DNA of 64,000 nucleotides from Bacteroidia bacterium (GCA_905373475.1 CAJPTC010000007.1:19012-83011), one strand, 5' to 3'; counted from the first letter of the stretch, positions 35,036 to 44,969 are shown. The notes: generated by a model from the sequence alone, not told the origin. A program made the numbers and translations.

Positions 35036-35929
35036 ATGCTTCGTTCAATGACGGGTTTTGGTAAGTTTGCTTGCGCCGATGAGCGCTTGATGCTTACTGT
35101 CGAGCTCAAGTCGGTCAATAGTAAGATTCTGGATCTGGGTGCACTACGAGTGCCGACACGCTATCGGATGTATGAAGGCGTGTTACGCAATTTGCTCGCC
35201 GAGGGTTTGGAACGCGGCAAAGTTGAGATGCAAGTAACGCTAACGTGGCAAGAAGGGTACGAACCCGTATTGAGTGGTTTGAACAAGACACAATTTGCGC
35301 ACTTAGTCTCAACGCTACGTGAGGCTTGCCAAGTTTCGCACTTACAATGTTCTGACGATGCTGTTTTTCAAGTTGCGATGCAAACAGAGGGAATATGGCA
35401 TCAGGAAGAACTACCCGTTTCGGAAGCGGAACTTGAGCTCCTTAAGGGGGCTGTATTAGGCGCTATTGCCGAAGTGAACACGTTCCGAGAAAAAGAGGCT
35501 GAGGCGACGGCAAGAGATTTCTTGCAACAAATTGAAACCATTAGAGCCAAGGCGACTCAGATTGATAAGATCAAGGATTTGCGCCCTGAGTTCTTCCGAG
35601 CCCGTTTCGACGAGGAGTTGGCAAGATTAAAGGCGCGCGAGAATATAGAGATAGACGATAGTCGTCTCGCACAAGAGATCTTCTATCATATTCAGCGACT
35701 TGACGTCAATGAGGAGCTTAAGCGTCTGGAACAACATTGCGCCTACTTTGAACAGACGCTCAAGGCAAGTGTTTCTCAGGGTAGAAAACTGAGTTTCATT
35801 GCGCAAGAAATGGGACGAGAGATTAACACGCTAGGCTCAAAATCTTGCGACAAAGAGATGCAGCATCTTGTAGTAGAAATGAAGGATGCGCTTGAGAAAA
35901 TCAAGGAACAAGTATTGAATATTCTGTAA
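35036..35929 (+). CDS. yicC: YicC family protein (endoribonuclease-type)
   Basis: 297 residues from the ATG at 35036, which gives the family N-terminus LRSMTGFGKF; an upstream in-frame start at 34988 would add 16 residues. Other motifs are VELKSVNSKILDL near 21-33, a central region with a coiled coil, and the C-terminal KLSFIAQEMGREINTLGSK (about 246-264). YicC proteins have been described as endoribonucleases affecting small RNA turnover. The gene lies 3 bases before gmk, a conserved pairing. Confidence 0.93.
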   Translation: MLRSMTGFGKFACADERLMLTVELKSVNSKILDLGALRVPTRYRMYEGVLRNLLAEGLERGKVEMQVTLTWQEGYEPVLSGLNKTQFAHLVSTLREACQVSHLQCSDDAVFQVAMQTEGIWHQEELPVSEAELELLKGAVLGAIAEVNTFREKEAEATARDFLQQIETIRAKATQIDKIKDLRPEFFRARFDEELARLKARENIEIDDSRLAQEIFYHIQRLDVNEELKRLEQHCAYFEQTLKASVSQGRKLSFIAQEMGREINTLGSKSCDKEMQHLVVEMKDALEKIKEQVLNIL

Positions 35930-35932
35930 ACG

Positions 35933-36532
35933 ATGGTCGATACGGTCAGTACAACGCTCGGACAAGCGTTGGTCTTTTCTGCGCCCTCGGGGTCTGGCAA
36001 AACGACCCTTATAAACTATTTACGCTCGCTCTACCCGAATCTTCGTTTTTCGGTGTCGGCTTGTAGTCGTGCGCCACGTACGGGAGAAAAAGACGGAGAG
36101 TCCTACTATTTCCTCAGTGCAGCCGAGTTTAGACGGCGCATAGAGCGTGGCGATTTCCTTGAATGGGAAGAAGTCTACGAAGGCAATTTTTACGGTACTT
36201 TGCGTAGTGAGGTTCAGCGTTTATGGGCGCGGAAGGAAGTCGTGCTGTTTGATGTAGATGTAAAGGGGGCATTAAACCTCAAACGTGCGTTGGGCGATTT
36301 GGCATTGACCATTTTTATAGCTCCCCCATCACGAGAAGCTTTGCGAGAACGTCTTATGGCTCGTGCTACTGAGACTGAAGAATCGCTAGCGAAACGACTC
36401 GAAAGGTACGATTTGGAAATGGCGCAAAAGGAGAATTTTGATTACGTAGTTATAAACGACGACCTTGAGAAGGCAAAAAAGGAACTCTCTACGATTGTTG
36501 CCAATTTCTTGGCACGCCCTCCGTTTGCATAA
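35933..36532 (+). CDS. gmk: Guanylate kinase
   Basis: 199 residues. It phosphorylates GMP to GDP with ATP. P-loop SAPSGSGKTTLI near 16-27, GMP-binding CSRAPRTGEKDGESYYFL near 44-61, FLEWEEVYEGNFYGT near 75-89, and DVDVKGALNLK near 107-117. It is coupled to yicC (3-base gap) and followed by nadD after 12 bases. Confidence 0.97.
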   Translation: MVDTVSTTLGQALVFSAPSGSGKTTLINYLRSLYPNLRFSVSACSRAPRTGEKDGESYYFLSAAEFRRRIERGDFLEWEEVYEGNFYGTLRSEVQRLWARKEVVLFDVDVKGALNLKRALGDLALTIFIAPPSREALRERLMARATETEESLAKRLERYDLEMAQKENFDYVVINDDLEKAKKELSTIVANFLARPPFA

Positions 36533-36544
36533 CCCTCTCTCATC

Positions 36545-37105
36545 ATGCGAGTCGCTCTTTTCTTTGGTACGTTTGATCCGCTGCATATCGGGCATATTGC
36601 CATTGCGGGGCACGTTTTGAATATGGGCGAAATGGATGCTCTGTGGTTTGTACTCTCGCCGCATAATCCGCATAAAGATGCTTCACAGATTCGTTCATTT
36701 GATACGCGTTTAGCAGAACTGCAACAGAGCCTAGCCTATTACGCCGATGAGCGTTTGGCTTTGTGCGATGTAGAAAACCACCTCCCCCGTCCCTCCTATA
36801 CCATCGTTACGCTCGAATATCTGGAAGCTGCGTACCCCAACAACCAGTTCTACCTCCTCGTAGGGGGCGATTCGTTGCTCTCGTTTCCCTCTTGGCACAG
36901 AGGCGAAGAACTCTTAGCACGTTTCCCTATTTTGGTTTATCCGCGGGGTGAAGTGCGAGAAATCCCCAAATCTATCACCTGTCGTGGCAACATTCAAATG
37001 CTTGACGCACCATTGTTAAATATCAGTTCCACCTACATTCGCGAGGGGCAACGAGCTGGTAAAAATATGCGCTTCTTTGAAGCCGCTCGCAGTAGCGAGC
37101 GGTAG
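36545..37105 (+). CDS. nadD: Nicotinate-nucleotide adenylyltransferase
   Basis: 186 residues. It forms deamido-NAD from nicotinate mononucleotide and ATP, downstream of the NadC product. The nucleotidyltransferase motif GTFDPLHIGH lies at 8-17, with VLSPHNPHK near 37-45 and the ISSTYIREGQRAGK end near 160-173. It shares a probable transcript with yicC and gmk. The C-terminus is a little shorter than in many homologues but complete. Confidence 0.94.
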   Translation: MRVALFFGTFDPLHIGHIAIAGHVLNMGEMDALWFVLSPHNPHKDASQIRSFDTRLAELQQSLAYYADERLALCDVENHLPRPSYTIVTLEYLEAAYPNNQFYLLVGGDSLLSFPSWHRGEELLARFPILVYPRGEVREIPKSITCRGNIQMLDAPLLNISSTYIREGQRAGKNMRFFEAARSSER

Positions 37106-37173
37106 GGCAAAGTAGTTCGCCAAGGACAAAGCGGTAAGACGGTTTGTCATTATAGTATAGAGCGCATCAGCTA

Positions 37174-37791
37174 CTCCAAGGCAATATGTAGTACTTCCGC
37201 TTCGGGTAAAGTAAACGGCTCAGGATAAATCCGTTGTTGAAATACAAACCCTTGGAGAAGAACATCCCGTTGCGAGATATTTGCATTGAGCAAAGTGGGT
37301 CTATTAAATGCCGCGAGATTCTGATTTACGAGCGACGAATTGGGACTTTCGGAGATCTCGCCATTTCGGCTATAAATTCCGAAATTTGATCCTGTGTAAG
37401 CTTCATTATTCTTTTGTTTTTAGTTTTAACTTTTTCAAAGTTCTGAATTTTGAAGCTTACACACTTTTTTGGGACAGTATCTTCAATGCTATACTCTGCA
37501 CCGTCAACGGTTACCTTATAGCGAATTATACTATCCTTGGTAACGAGTTCTTCCATTCCGTCTTGCAACAATTTATCGAGACGAAAACGAAAAGGCGACT
37601 TTGGGATTTTCGCATTTTTAAGATAGGAACGGATATTCACCATCTTATACAGGTAGCGCATCAATACCACTACCTTGAGAATGGTGCTTTTCCCACTCGC
37701 GTTTTTTCCAACAAATAACGTCAGCGGTTTAAGCTCCTCTATCTCTATTTCGCGAATAGGGCCAACCGATTTTATGTAGATAGATTCCCAC
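37174..37791 (-). pseudogene. Remnant of an AAA (SMC/RecF-like) ATPase, start and end lost
   Basis: On the minus strand the frame opens after a TAA without a usual start codon and reads ILWESIYIKSVGPIREIEIE, then LKPLTLFVGKNASGKSTILK, a textbook N-terminus and Walker A of the stand-alone AAA ATPases used in OLD/RecF-like systems. It continues to about 37326. Near 37375 the neighbouring frame takes over plausibly (NGEISESPNSSLVNQNLAAF, then RDVLLQGFVFQQRIYPEPF) and ends at a TAG near 37174. The signature and Walker B regions are absent. The upstream part is firm as an ATPase; the tail in the second frame is tentative. 37106-37173 and 37800-37898 hold nothing else I can identify. Confidence 0.65.
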
Positions 37792-37898
37792 AGTATTTCT
37801 TGTTGTGTTTATAAGTTTGGAATAAAAATTAGTGCGTACTGCAACGCTACGGAATAAGAGAATTTTCTCACACACTCTCTTGCAAAGACTTCCTCTGG

Positions 37899-40205
37899 TT
37901 AGACTTCAAATGAAAGTTTTATGATTTTGTATACTTTGCCTGTATGGTTCTTGAGCGGGAGATAGAATTCTAAAAGCTGTAACTCCGTACCATTGATATT
38001 CTGTTGCATGGAAATTCGTTTGCTTTTTCCCGAACGCACATCGCGCCAAAAGTCGTTGTACTTTGCCCTATTCCATCCTACTATTTGGCAACCCTCCGAA
38101 AAATGGGAATGCAGTACCTCCTCGCGCGTCACCTGTAGCCTATCCAGATAGCTCTGACTCGCATCCGTTGCATAGCCATCGAGGTCATATTCCACATAGA
38201 ATAATGCGGCAGACAGCGCTGTAAACAAACTCTCGTTCTCCTCTTTCTTTCGGTCGGCTTCCTCCTGCGTAGCTTTTATCTCTTCGAGGTTCTGTCGGAG
38301 TTCTTCGTCTTGTGCCTTCAGTTCTTCCGACTGTTCTTGCGCTTGCGCCAGAAGCTGTTTGGTATTCATACCCACCTGCACAGTAAAGAGGCTAGCGGCT
38401 ACGTATACCGACAAATTGTTGAGAAACTCAATAACGTGCGGCGGGAAGATTTTGAACGATGCGAGCTCGAGCACGGCAATGGCTTCTCCCTCATGCAAAA
38501 GAGGAACAATCAGTATGCAGTTCGGTCGCGCTTGCCCTACGCCTGCCATAATGGCGGAATAGCTCTCGGGAATCTCAGTCAGAAGGATGTGCTTTTTTTC
38601 CATCGCACAAGAACCGATGAGCCCCTCGCCCATTCTGAATTTTGCGGTAAGGTAACGTTTCTCGCCCCATGCAAAAGAGACCTTCATATTGTACTCCTCT
38701 TCTTGCCGACGCTGGTGGCGATCGTCGTCGCGTAGGTATAGTGCCCCCATCTGCGCATCAACGAAATGCGCAATTTGAAAAAGGAAGTTCTCGCACAACG
38801 AATCCAAATGATTGGAATTTTGGCGAAGGAGTTCGCTAAAGGTTGCCAGCCCGTGGTTAACCCAAGCGCGGTTCTTGTTCTCAATCTCGCGTTTTTCTTC
38901 TTCAGCTTTTGCAGCTCGCAGACTATTGCGGACAGCGACTAACGACTTACCCAGCGTGTCATTCTCGCCCAGTAGAGTGATATCCTGCGACAAATCGCCA
39001 TTACCTATGCTCTGCGCCAGTCGGTTCATGTGACGCAAGCCGTTCAGGAGCTTATTCATTGCCACACTCATCCACTCCATTTCATCGGCAGAATGGATCT
39101 TGAAGACTTTGTCAGACTCTATATCGCCATGTGCCAAGGTATTGAGCATCTGCGTCATCTGTAGAATGGGACGAGTGATAAGCGATGATATTTTAAGAAG
39201 CGCTAGCCCTGTGATAATCATGGCAATAAAACCAACAAGAATCGATATCTTCAAGCTATTGTCTGCACTGTGCGTTATTACACTTAGCGGTACATAGATC
39301 CCCATGGCCCAGTTAGAATGTGTATTTGTGACAGAAATGGGGGTGATGTATACGTAATAATCCTGTTCCGTACGCGGATCTTGATAGATGAAAGAGGACG
39401 TTATCCCCTTTCGGACTTTATCTTCCAGATTTTCGTTATATGCTACATTACCAAAGAGCTGTTCCACGCTCTTATTGAGCATAGAGTCTAGCGGATGCGA
39501 AGCAATACGCGCCTTGCCCGAAAGGAGAAAAGAGATACTCCCCTCAAAAGGCTTTATTTCCCGAATAAAATCCTGAATCCAGTTCAGGGTTACATCTAAC
39601 CCCACCAAGCCTGCAAAGCGAGAATTTTTGCGAATGGGAGCTGCCACCGTGGTCATCATCCTTCGGTTCTGCGAGTTTTCGCTGGTGGTATCGAGGTACG
39701 GATCCCAGAGGTCGGGAGCATTTATGCGCCTAAACTCGGCATAAGGGGCGGGGTCACCATTTAATGACAATTCGGTGGTTACACTGCGCAGAATCTTGTT
39801 ATCATCGTAGTACAAATAGCGCGCTAGTCGTCCATACTCTTTGGGGTAATTGGGGCGGAATTGCGAATACTCGTAGCTATCCCAAAAGGCAGTAATCTCG
39901 CGGTGATTCTTGTAGGAGTTTTGCAACATCTCTAGAAAGAGGGGTTGCCATTCTGTAGAGTCTAGAGTTGTGAATGAACCAAATGCTTCGGCTAGCGAGG
40001 TAGCAATGCCCATATATTCTTCAAAGCGACTCCGCACTTCAAAAGCCGACTTCTCGGCACTGAGCTTTACTTTAGAGTAGGCTTCGTCTTTCAGGGTTCG
40101 CGAAGTGCTATTGACGATATAGCCGATAGAAATAACATAGATAACAAGGGCTAGCAAAAGGACAAAAAGGACAATTTTGTTCCGTATGCTAATATAGATG
40201 CGCAT
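37899..40205 (-). CDS. Membrane sensor: Cache, HAMP, GAF, coiled coil, PAS-like end; no kinase
   Basis: 768 residues from the ATG at 40205; the frame stays open further upstream, but that part would precede the first membrane segment. One membrane segment lies near 9-30. A periplasmic double-Cache-type domain (about 35-300) has AFWDSYEYSQFRPNYPKEYG and GLVGLDVTLNWI. A second segment lies near 315-335, then HAMP (about 336-390), GAF (about 440-590, MGEGLIGSCAMEKKHI), an E/Q-rich coil (about 595-650) and a PAS-like end. No output enzyme is fused. GAF and coil closely match the operon sensor at 4922, so it may be an additional input to the same CheR/CheB or Sia system. It lies 109 bases behind an unrecognised gene. 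Confidence 0.8.
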   Translation of the reverse strand: MRIYISIRNKIVLFVLLLALVIYVISIGYIVNSTSRTLKDEAYSKVKLSAEKSAFEVRSRFEEYMGIATSLAEAFGSFTTLDSTEWQPLFLEMLQNSYKNHREITAFWDSYEYSQFRPNYPKEYGRLARYLYYDDNKILRSVTTELSLNGDPAPYAEFRRINAPDLWDPYLDTTSENSQNRRMMTTVAAPIRKNSRFAGLVGLDVTLNWIQDFIREIKPFEGSISFLLSGKARIASHPLDSMLNKSVEQLFGNVAYNENLEDKVRKGITSSFIYQDPRTEQDYYVYITPISVTNTHSNWAMGIYVPLSVITHSADNSLKISILVGFIAMIITGLALLKISSLITRPILQMTQMLNTLAHGDIESDKVFKIHSADEMEWMSVAMNKLLNGLRHMNRLAQSIGNGDLSQDITLLGENDTLGKSLVAVRNSLRAAKAEEEKREIENKNRAWVNHGLATFSELLRQNSNHLDSLCENFLFQIAHFVDAQMGALYLRDDDRHQRRQEEEYNMKVSFAWGEKRYLTAKFRMGEGLIGSCAMEKKHILLTEIPESYSAIMAGVGQARPNCILIVPLLHEGEAIAVLELASFKIFPPHVIEFLNNLSVYVAASLFTVQVGMNTKQLLAQAQEQSEELKAQDEELRQNLEEIKATQEEADRKKEENESLFTALSAALFYVEYDLDGYATDASQSYLDRLQVTREEVLHSHFSEGCQIVGWNRAKYNDFWRDVRSGKSKRISMQQNINGTELQLLEFYLPLKNHTGKVYKIIKLSFEV

Positions 40206-40314
40206 GTTGAAACGAGTTATAGAGAAGGACGTGTCGTTATAATATATCCGCAATACCGTGGCTAATTGTCCACTACCGTAGCGTGTAGTCTGTTTTTTTG
40301 TACTATAGAATGTG

Positions 40315-41361
40315 TCAGGTTGCTGTTTGAGGCTTGCTACCAAAAATGGTATCGAGAGAATGAGATACATGCAGGCGTACGGCTACATGATTGTAAATAA
40401 AGCGAGCCACTTCACCGTACGAAGCGATAGAGCGTGGCGATGGTTTCGGTACATAAAAGCAATTGACAGAAAAGATAACAGAGTCTGCATTAACTGTGAA
40501 GAGGTCTTCTTCGTTCAGGTAGCGTTTCCCGATGTAGTAGGAAAGCCCGGGAATTACGGGTGTAGCAAGTATCAGGCTTTTACCTGTTACATTCATTAGA
40601 ATTGAAACCGTTGTATACTCGCCGTGGAGCTGCGTTATAAGGGTTGTCTCGGCATCTATTGCAATATCGTGCGCATCTGCGTAGGGCTTAAAGACGGTAC
40701 GAAGTTCTGTCGTATTATTTAGGATATCGTTTTTCACTCCCTCCTCCACTGCACTATTCTCAAGCACTGAGCATTCCGAGATATTGAAACTTGCATTGGG
40801 GAACTTGAAGCGTGGCTTACTGAGGTCTGGCTCGAAAGGGTTTATAATATCATACCACGCTTTATAGTTGTCATACAGAGCACAATGCATTACCACTACG
40901 CGTTCTACATAGAATTCGCCTGTTCCGCCGTCCACCACCACAGATTCGCGCATTTTGGGCGTACCGCACTCACTGCCAGCAATCCAACCAATTACTGGGT
41001 GCTGCCAATTGGGGGTCGTTGCCGAATAGATCGCAAAGCTCAGATGCACCGAGCTAAAAGCTGGAATGGTGATAATTGAGAAACCATTTGTGAAAGCATC
41101 CTTTTCAATGCTCTCAAAGTTGAAAGACTGATACGAGTTGATGTGTACACTGCGTACCCACCGCGAGAGGTCATTAACCTGTATGAGGAGCGGTTCTCCC
41201 TCCTCGTTGTAGGTTACTTCATTCTGATTCGCTATCCCCCCGATCCAATTCCCCGTGGGTAGCTGAGACAAGGTCTCGTCGAGCGCCGTAAGTACGAGAA
41301 CGCGATCGTTACAGATCATCTCGGTAACTTCGCGGATAGAATAATAGGCGCGTTGCTCCAT
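40315..41361 (-). CDS. Conserved-looking cytoplasmic protein of unknown function
   Basis: 348 residues, ATG start, no signal peptide and no membrane segment. Not recognised. Noticeable stretches: DRVLVLTALDETLSQLPTGN near 19-38, GNWIGGIANQ, PVIGWIAGSECGTPK near 121-135, and GEYTTVSILMN. The mixed alpha/beta pattern with glycine turns (GNWIGG) is somewhat FIST- or sensor-like, but I would not assign it. It is read in the same direction as the Cache/GAF sensor 109 bases downstream, probably one transcript, so a joint signalling role is plausible. Confidence 0.65.
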   Translation of the reverse strand: MEQRAYYSIREVTEMICNDRVLVLTALDETLSQLPTGNWIGGIANQNEVTYNEEGEPLLIQVNDLSRWVRSVHINSYQSFNFESIEKDAFTNGFSIITIPAFSSVHLSFAIYSATTPNWQHPVIGWIAGSECGTPKMRESVVVDGGTGEFYVERVVVMHCALYDNYKAWYDIINPFEPDLSKPRFKFPNASFNISECSVLENSAVEEGVKNDILNNTTELRTVFKPYADAHDIAIDAETTLITQLHGEYTTVSILMNVTGKSLILATPVIPGLSYYIGKRYLNEEDLFTVNADSVIFSVNCFYVPKPSPRSIASYGEVARFIYNHVAVRLHVSHSLDTIFGSKPQTAT

Positions 41362-41380
41362 CGTTATGCTTTGACTGAAA

Positions 41381-41388
41381 CAAAGATA
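41381..41388 (-). promoter_or_regulatory. Candidate -7 box (TATCTTTG) for the unknown gene and sensor
   Basis: On the minus strand TATCTTTG matches TAnnTTTG and lies 20 bases before the ATG at 41361. A TTG lies 14 bases further upstream, closer than the usual spacing. Confidence 0.35.
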
Positions 41389-41510
41389 GTGCTTTTTCGT
41401 AGCAAAAGAACGGCTTCTGTAAGTTGAAAACTAAGGAATTAGCTCTTCTTTCCTCTCCGAGCAGAGCAACCGATTCGCTCGTCTAGTATCTGTAATGACC
41501 GTCTATCCTT

Positions 41511-44180
41511 ATGGTTCTTTCGTCCCCCTTACGTAAAGGGTTGCGCTATTTTCGCAATCTCGTTATTGTAGTTGTTTTGCTCTGCTGTTTGGTAACGGCA
41601 TTGTTGCTCCTCTTTGAAAAGAAATGGGGCGAATTTGCCGTGCAACAGAGCATAGAAATGCTCAACGAAGAACTCAATGTACCAATTACAACCTCGGGCA
41701 TTGAGTTTACTTTCTTTGCCAATTTCCCACACGCCAGTCTTCACCTTCGCGATGTCGTGATACCGTCGGCACACGAGAATGTATTCGGTAAGCGCGATAC
41801 GTTGCTGGTTGCAAAAAGCGTATTCCTCGCACTCAATCCCTTCGATCTTCTGAATAATAGGGTGCGTGTTAAATCCTTCCGCATTGTACAAGGGTACTTA
41901 AGCCTAAAACACGATAAAACGGGCTTGCAGAACTACGATCTGTTGAAAAAGAAAGAAAACAACGAGGCTGATGGCAAAACTTCGTTCGCCCTTGAAGTGC
42001 AGTCGCTCTCGCTGTCGCAAATGGTGGTACAGTTTGACGACGCACATGCACTTTTCACAGGCAAACTCGTTGTTCCGACCCTCGACGCCAAGTTCCGTTT
42101 TGCCGAGGGCAACTCTAGTTTTGATGTGGAGTCCGACGGTTTAGTTGAGTATGTGCGCCAAGGCGATTTTATTTTTGCACAAAAACAGCATTTCGAACTC
42201 AAGAGTCGGTTCAAAATAGAAGCAGGTTGCCTTGAAACAGAACGAACCTCCATCGAACTAGATCGCAATCGGTTCGCCATTTCAGGCTATTGGCATCTGA
42301 AAAAGAACGATACCCGCCTTAACGTCTCGGGGTCGCACCTCGATTTGCGCACGTTGCTCGCATTTGCATCGCAGTACAAATGGCAGCTTCCCCCCAACAT
42401 TGATTTGAAGGGAGCACTCAACGCCGACCTCAGCATGGAGGGCGACGCGAGCTATGGGGGAAAACTACGCCTGAATATGAAGATATACGGCGAAAAACTA
42501 GCGTTACAAATCGCCAACCAGAATTATACCCTCAAGGTCTTCCAAGGGAGTTTTTCAAACGGTAGAGACGCTTCGCGACGCTCTACAATGTTTGAAATCG
42601 CAAAATGCGAGATACAACGAAAGAATTCCACTCTGTCGGCACAATTCCGTATCAACAATCTGGAACACCCGTCGGTCTACACAAAATTGGATTTTACACT
42701 GCTGGATAACGAAGTCTTACTCCCATTCCTAACCCCCTACATACAGGATTATAAGAGCATACGCGGCAGTGGCGAATTAGTAGCTTCTTTACAAAATCTG
42801 GATTCTTTTTCGTTTGAAATGTTGCGTAACCCGAAGTTGAGATTGGATGTAGATTTTGATGTGAATACCTTCAAAGCCAATCCGCATCAGACGTTCACCG
42901 ACCTTCGCGGAGCAGCCACTCTTGCTGACGAAGATTTGGTAAAAGGAGCATTGCGCGGAAAATGGAACGGAACCGACTTTGAATTAGGGCTAAATGTACA
43001 ACACTTCCTCTCGCTATTCCGCAAAGGCCTTGCACCGCAGTGGACTGTAAATGCGCGGCTCGCACATTGCGATATACCGATAAGCGGCATCCCAGTCTGG
43101 AATCCCGACTCGGAGGCACAAGCAACCAATGATACACTAGTGCAACGCAGAGATCCATGGGAACTGGTGGGTACGATAAAAGGCGACCTCGAACTCTACA
43201 AGAGTCTCTATCGCGGCGCGCTGATAGATTCGGTTCAGGCTCGTTTTTTTGTGACACAAAACAGAATGCAGTTTGATTTGCAAAAAGCAAAGCTTCTGGG
43301 TGGGCGCGTCCATGGCGAGCTCCTATTTCAAGAATCTGCCGTTTCTCCCCCCCTCTTGCGCGCCGAACTATACACGGAGCGGCTTAATTTACAAGAATTG
43401 TTCCTTCGTTATGACGACTTTGGACTAAAGAATTTCGGACACGAAAATATTTCAGGTTTTCTCTCGGGGACAATCTCCTTGCACCTCCCCTTTGAGGGAG
43501 GGAAACCATCGCTACCCGATCTACAGATGCACACAAAGGTGGTAGTACATAACGGCGAACTCAGAGAGATAAAAGGGTTAGAGAAACTCTCAACTTTTAT
43601 CAAACTCGATGAATTACGTCACATCCGCTTTTCTACGCTAGAAAACGAGATTTCGGTAATGGAGCAAAAGATCGTAGTGCCGCAGATGAATGTTCAGTCC
43701 TCTGCGCTTTCCCTTAAGTTACAAGGCGAGCAGCATTTCGATTCTCGTTTCCAGTATCGTTTGCAGCTCTCGCTCTCTGATTTGCTCTTTAATCGTTGGC
43801 GCGGGAAGAGTCGCGATCTGGACAATGAAGTATATGAGGAGGGGGGAAATATGGGTGGTTCGTTGTACCTCCTCATTGAAGGCGATTCCACCGATGTGCG
43901 TGTCTCTTTTGATCGGCGTGCACTTGCCGAACGTTATCAGCAACGTGTACAACGCGAAAAGGAAGAGCTAAAGGCTTTATTCAATGAAGAGTTTAATTGG
44001 GAGAATCGCGACTCAGCCCGGAATGCAGAGCAAACGCCCACAGTTCCGACCAAGCGCTATACAATTGAGTGGGAGGAGAACGATACCATAAAGAAAGCCG
44101 ACTCGGTAAAGGCGAAGCCTAAACAGCAGCCCACTAAAAAGAAAAAGGATGCGCCCGCTGTTACATGGGAAGACGAGTAA
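41511..44180 (+). CDS. AsmA-family protein
   Basis: 889 residues with one N-terminal membrane anchor (about 15-36) and a long beta-rich periplasmic part. The start resembles AsmA/YhdP-type proteins: INVPITTSGIEFTFFANFPHASLHLRDVVI (given as GIEFTFFANFPHASLHLRD) and SVFLALNPFDLLNNRVRVKS. The end fits the AsmA C-terminal region (NGELREIKGLEKLSTFIKLD) and closes with a charged, low-complexity tail (KPKQQPTKKKKD). AsmA-like proteins form bridge-like channels for phospholipids between inner and outer membrane; the exact role here is unknown. It stands alone between divergent and distant neighbours. Confidence 0.8.
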   Translation: MVLSSPLRKGLRYFRNLVIVVVLLCCLVTALLLLFEKKWGEFAVQQSIEMLNEELNVPITTSGIEFTFFANFPHASLHLRDVVIPSAHENVFGKRDTLLVAKSVFLALNPFDLLNNRVRVKSFRIVQGYLSLKHDKTGLQNYDLLKKKENNEADGKTSFALEVQSLSLSQMVVQFDDAHALFTGKLVVPTLDAKFRFAEGNSSFDVESDGLVEYVRQGDFIFAQKQHFELKSRFKIEAGCLETERTSIELDRNRFAISGYWHLKKNDTRLNVSGSHLDLRTLLAFASQYKWQLPPNIDLKGALNADLSMEGDASYGGKLRLNMKIYGEKLALQIANQNYTLKVFQGSFSNGRDASRRSTMFEIAKCEIQRKNSTLSAQFRINNLEHPSVYTKLDFTLLDNEVLLPFLTPYIQDYKSIRGSGELVASLQNLDSFSFEMLRNPKLRLDVDFDVNTFKANPHQTFTDLRGAATLADEDLVKGALRGKWNGTDFELGLNVQHFLSLFRKGLAPQWTVNARLAHCDIPISGIPVWNPDSEAQATNDTLVQRRDPWELVGTIKGDLELYKSLYRGALIDSVQARFFVTQNRMQFDLQKAKLLGGRVHGELLFQESAVSPPLLRAELYTERLNLQELFLRYDDFGLKNFGHENISGFLSGTISLHLPFEGGKPSLPDLQMHTKVVVHNGELREIKGLEKLSTFIKLDELRHIRFSTLENEISVMEQKIVVPQMNVQSSALSLKLQGEQHFDSRFQYRLQLSLSDLLFNRWRGKSRDLDNEVYEEGGNMGGSLYLLIEGDSTDVRVSFDRRALAERYQQRVQREKEELKALFNEEFNWENRDSARNAEQTPTVPTKRYTIEWEENDTIKKADSVKAKPKQQPTKKKKDAPAVTWEDE

Positions 44181-44309
44181 TCCGCGCGCTATTGCAAGCT
44201 CCGCACCATTGAATGCCATGTTGCGATGTGTTTTCTATGGATATTAAGCTCTGTAGAGAACAAATAGCAACGCCCAAACGTTACTCTAGTGTACTTAAAT
44301 TTTTAACCG

Positions 44310-44786
44310 ATGAGTGTTTTAGATTATACAAAACTCGATGCAGCTCGCAGCGCTAAGACCATCGAGGCTTTAAGCCAACTACTGGCAGACATGCAAGTGT
44401 TCTACACCAACCTTCGTGGTTTCCATTGGAATGTCAAGGGGCATTTGTTCTATCAGTTGCACGCTTATTTTGAAGAAGCATACAATTCGTATGCAACGCA
44501 CATTGATGATATTGCTGAGCGTATATTACAACTCGGCGGGCAGCCAGATCCTCACTTTTCAACCTATCTGAAAGTGGCTAAAGTGAAGGAGCAGTGTCCG
44601 AAGTGCGTTGACGAATTCGGTATGGCAAAGAATGTGTTAGAGACGTATGGTCTTTTGGTTCAAGAAGAGCGTGCTATCCTCGAAAGATTAGATGCTGGCG
44701 ATGCGGCCACGAATGATTTGCTAACCGCCATAATTCGGGAACAAGAGAAAGCGATCTGGATGCTGAATGCAATGCTCCAGAAGTAG
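44310..44786 (+). CDS. dps: Dps-type DNA-protecting ferritin
   Basis: 158 residues. Dps forms a 12-subunit shell that stores iron and uses peroxide as oxidant. The inter-subunit ferroxidase ligands are visible in FHWNVKGHLFYQLHAYFEEAYN (given as FHWNVKGHLFYQLH; near 38-51) and in YATHIDDIAERILQLGGQP near 61-79. ATG start, monocistronic with its own terminator. Expected to be induced by oxidative stress or stationary phase in anaerobes; no regulator site was recognised. Confidence 0.95.
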   Translation: MSVLDYTKLDAARSAKTIEALSQLLADMQVFYTNLRGFHWNVKGHLFYQLHAYFEEAYNSYATHIDDIAERILQLGGQPDPHFSTYLKVAKVKEQCPKCVDEFGMAKNVLETYGLLVQEERAILERLDAGDAATNDLLTAIIREQEKAIWMLNAMLQK

Positions 44787-44815
44787 GTTCTTTTCATTGT
44801 GGAACTTTTTGTTGG

Positions 44816-44844
44816 GAGGCTGCCTAATCGGGTAGCCTCTTTTT
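44816..44844 (+). terminator. Rho-independent terminator of dps
   Basis: GAGGCTGCC pairs with GGTAGCCTC (one wobble) around a short loop, followed by TTTTT. Confidence 0.8.
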
Positions 44845-44940
44845 GTATGCTCGCTTCCTAGGCTGCATAGATGCCTCATCGTTGGTTGAAAGCTCCTCAT
44901 AAGAAGTGGTGATTTTCCAGAAATGGGATGACCAAATGTG

Positions 44941-44969
44941 TTGTGCAAGCGTGAAATACACTAGTTTTG
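44941..44969 (+). promoter_or_regulatory. Promoter with -33 TTG and -7 TAGTTTTG
   Basis: TTG at 44941 and TAGTTTTG at 44962-44969 are 18 bases apart, close to the Bacteroidetes sigma-ABfr consensus TTG(19-21)TAnnTTTG. The box lies 46 bases before the ATG at 45016. Confidence 0.55.
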
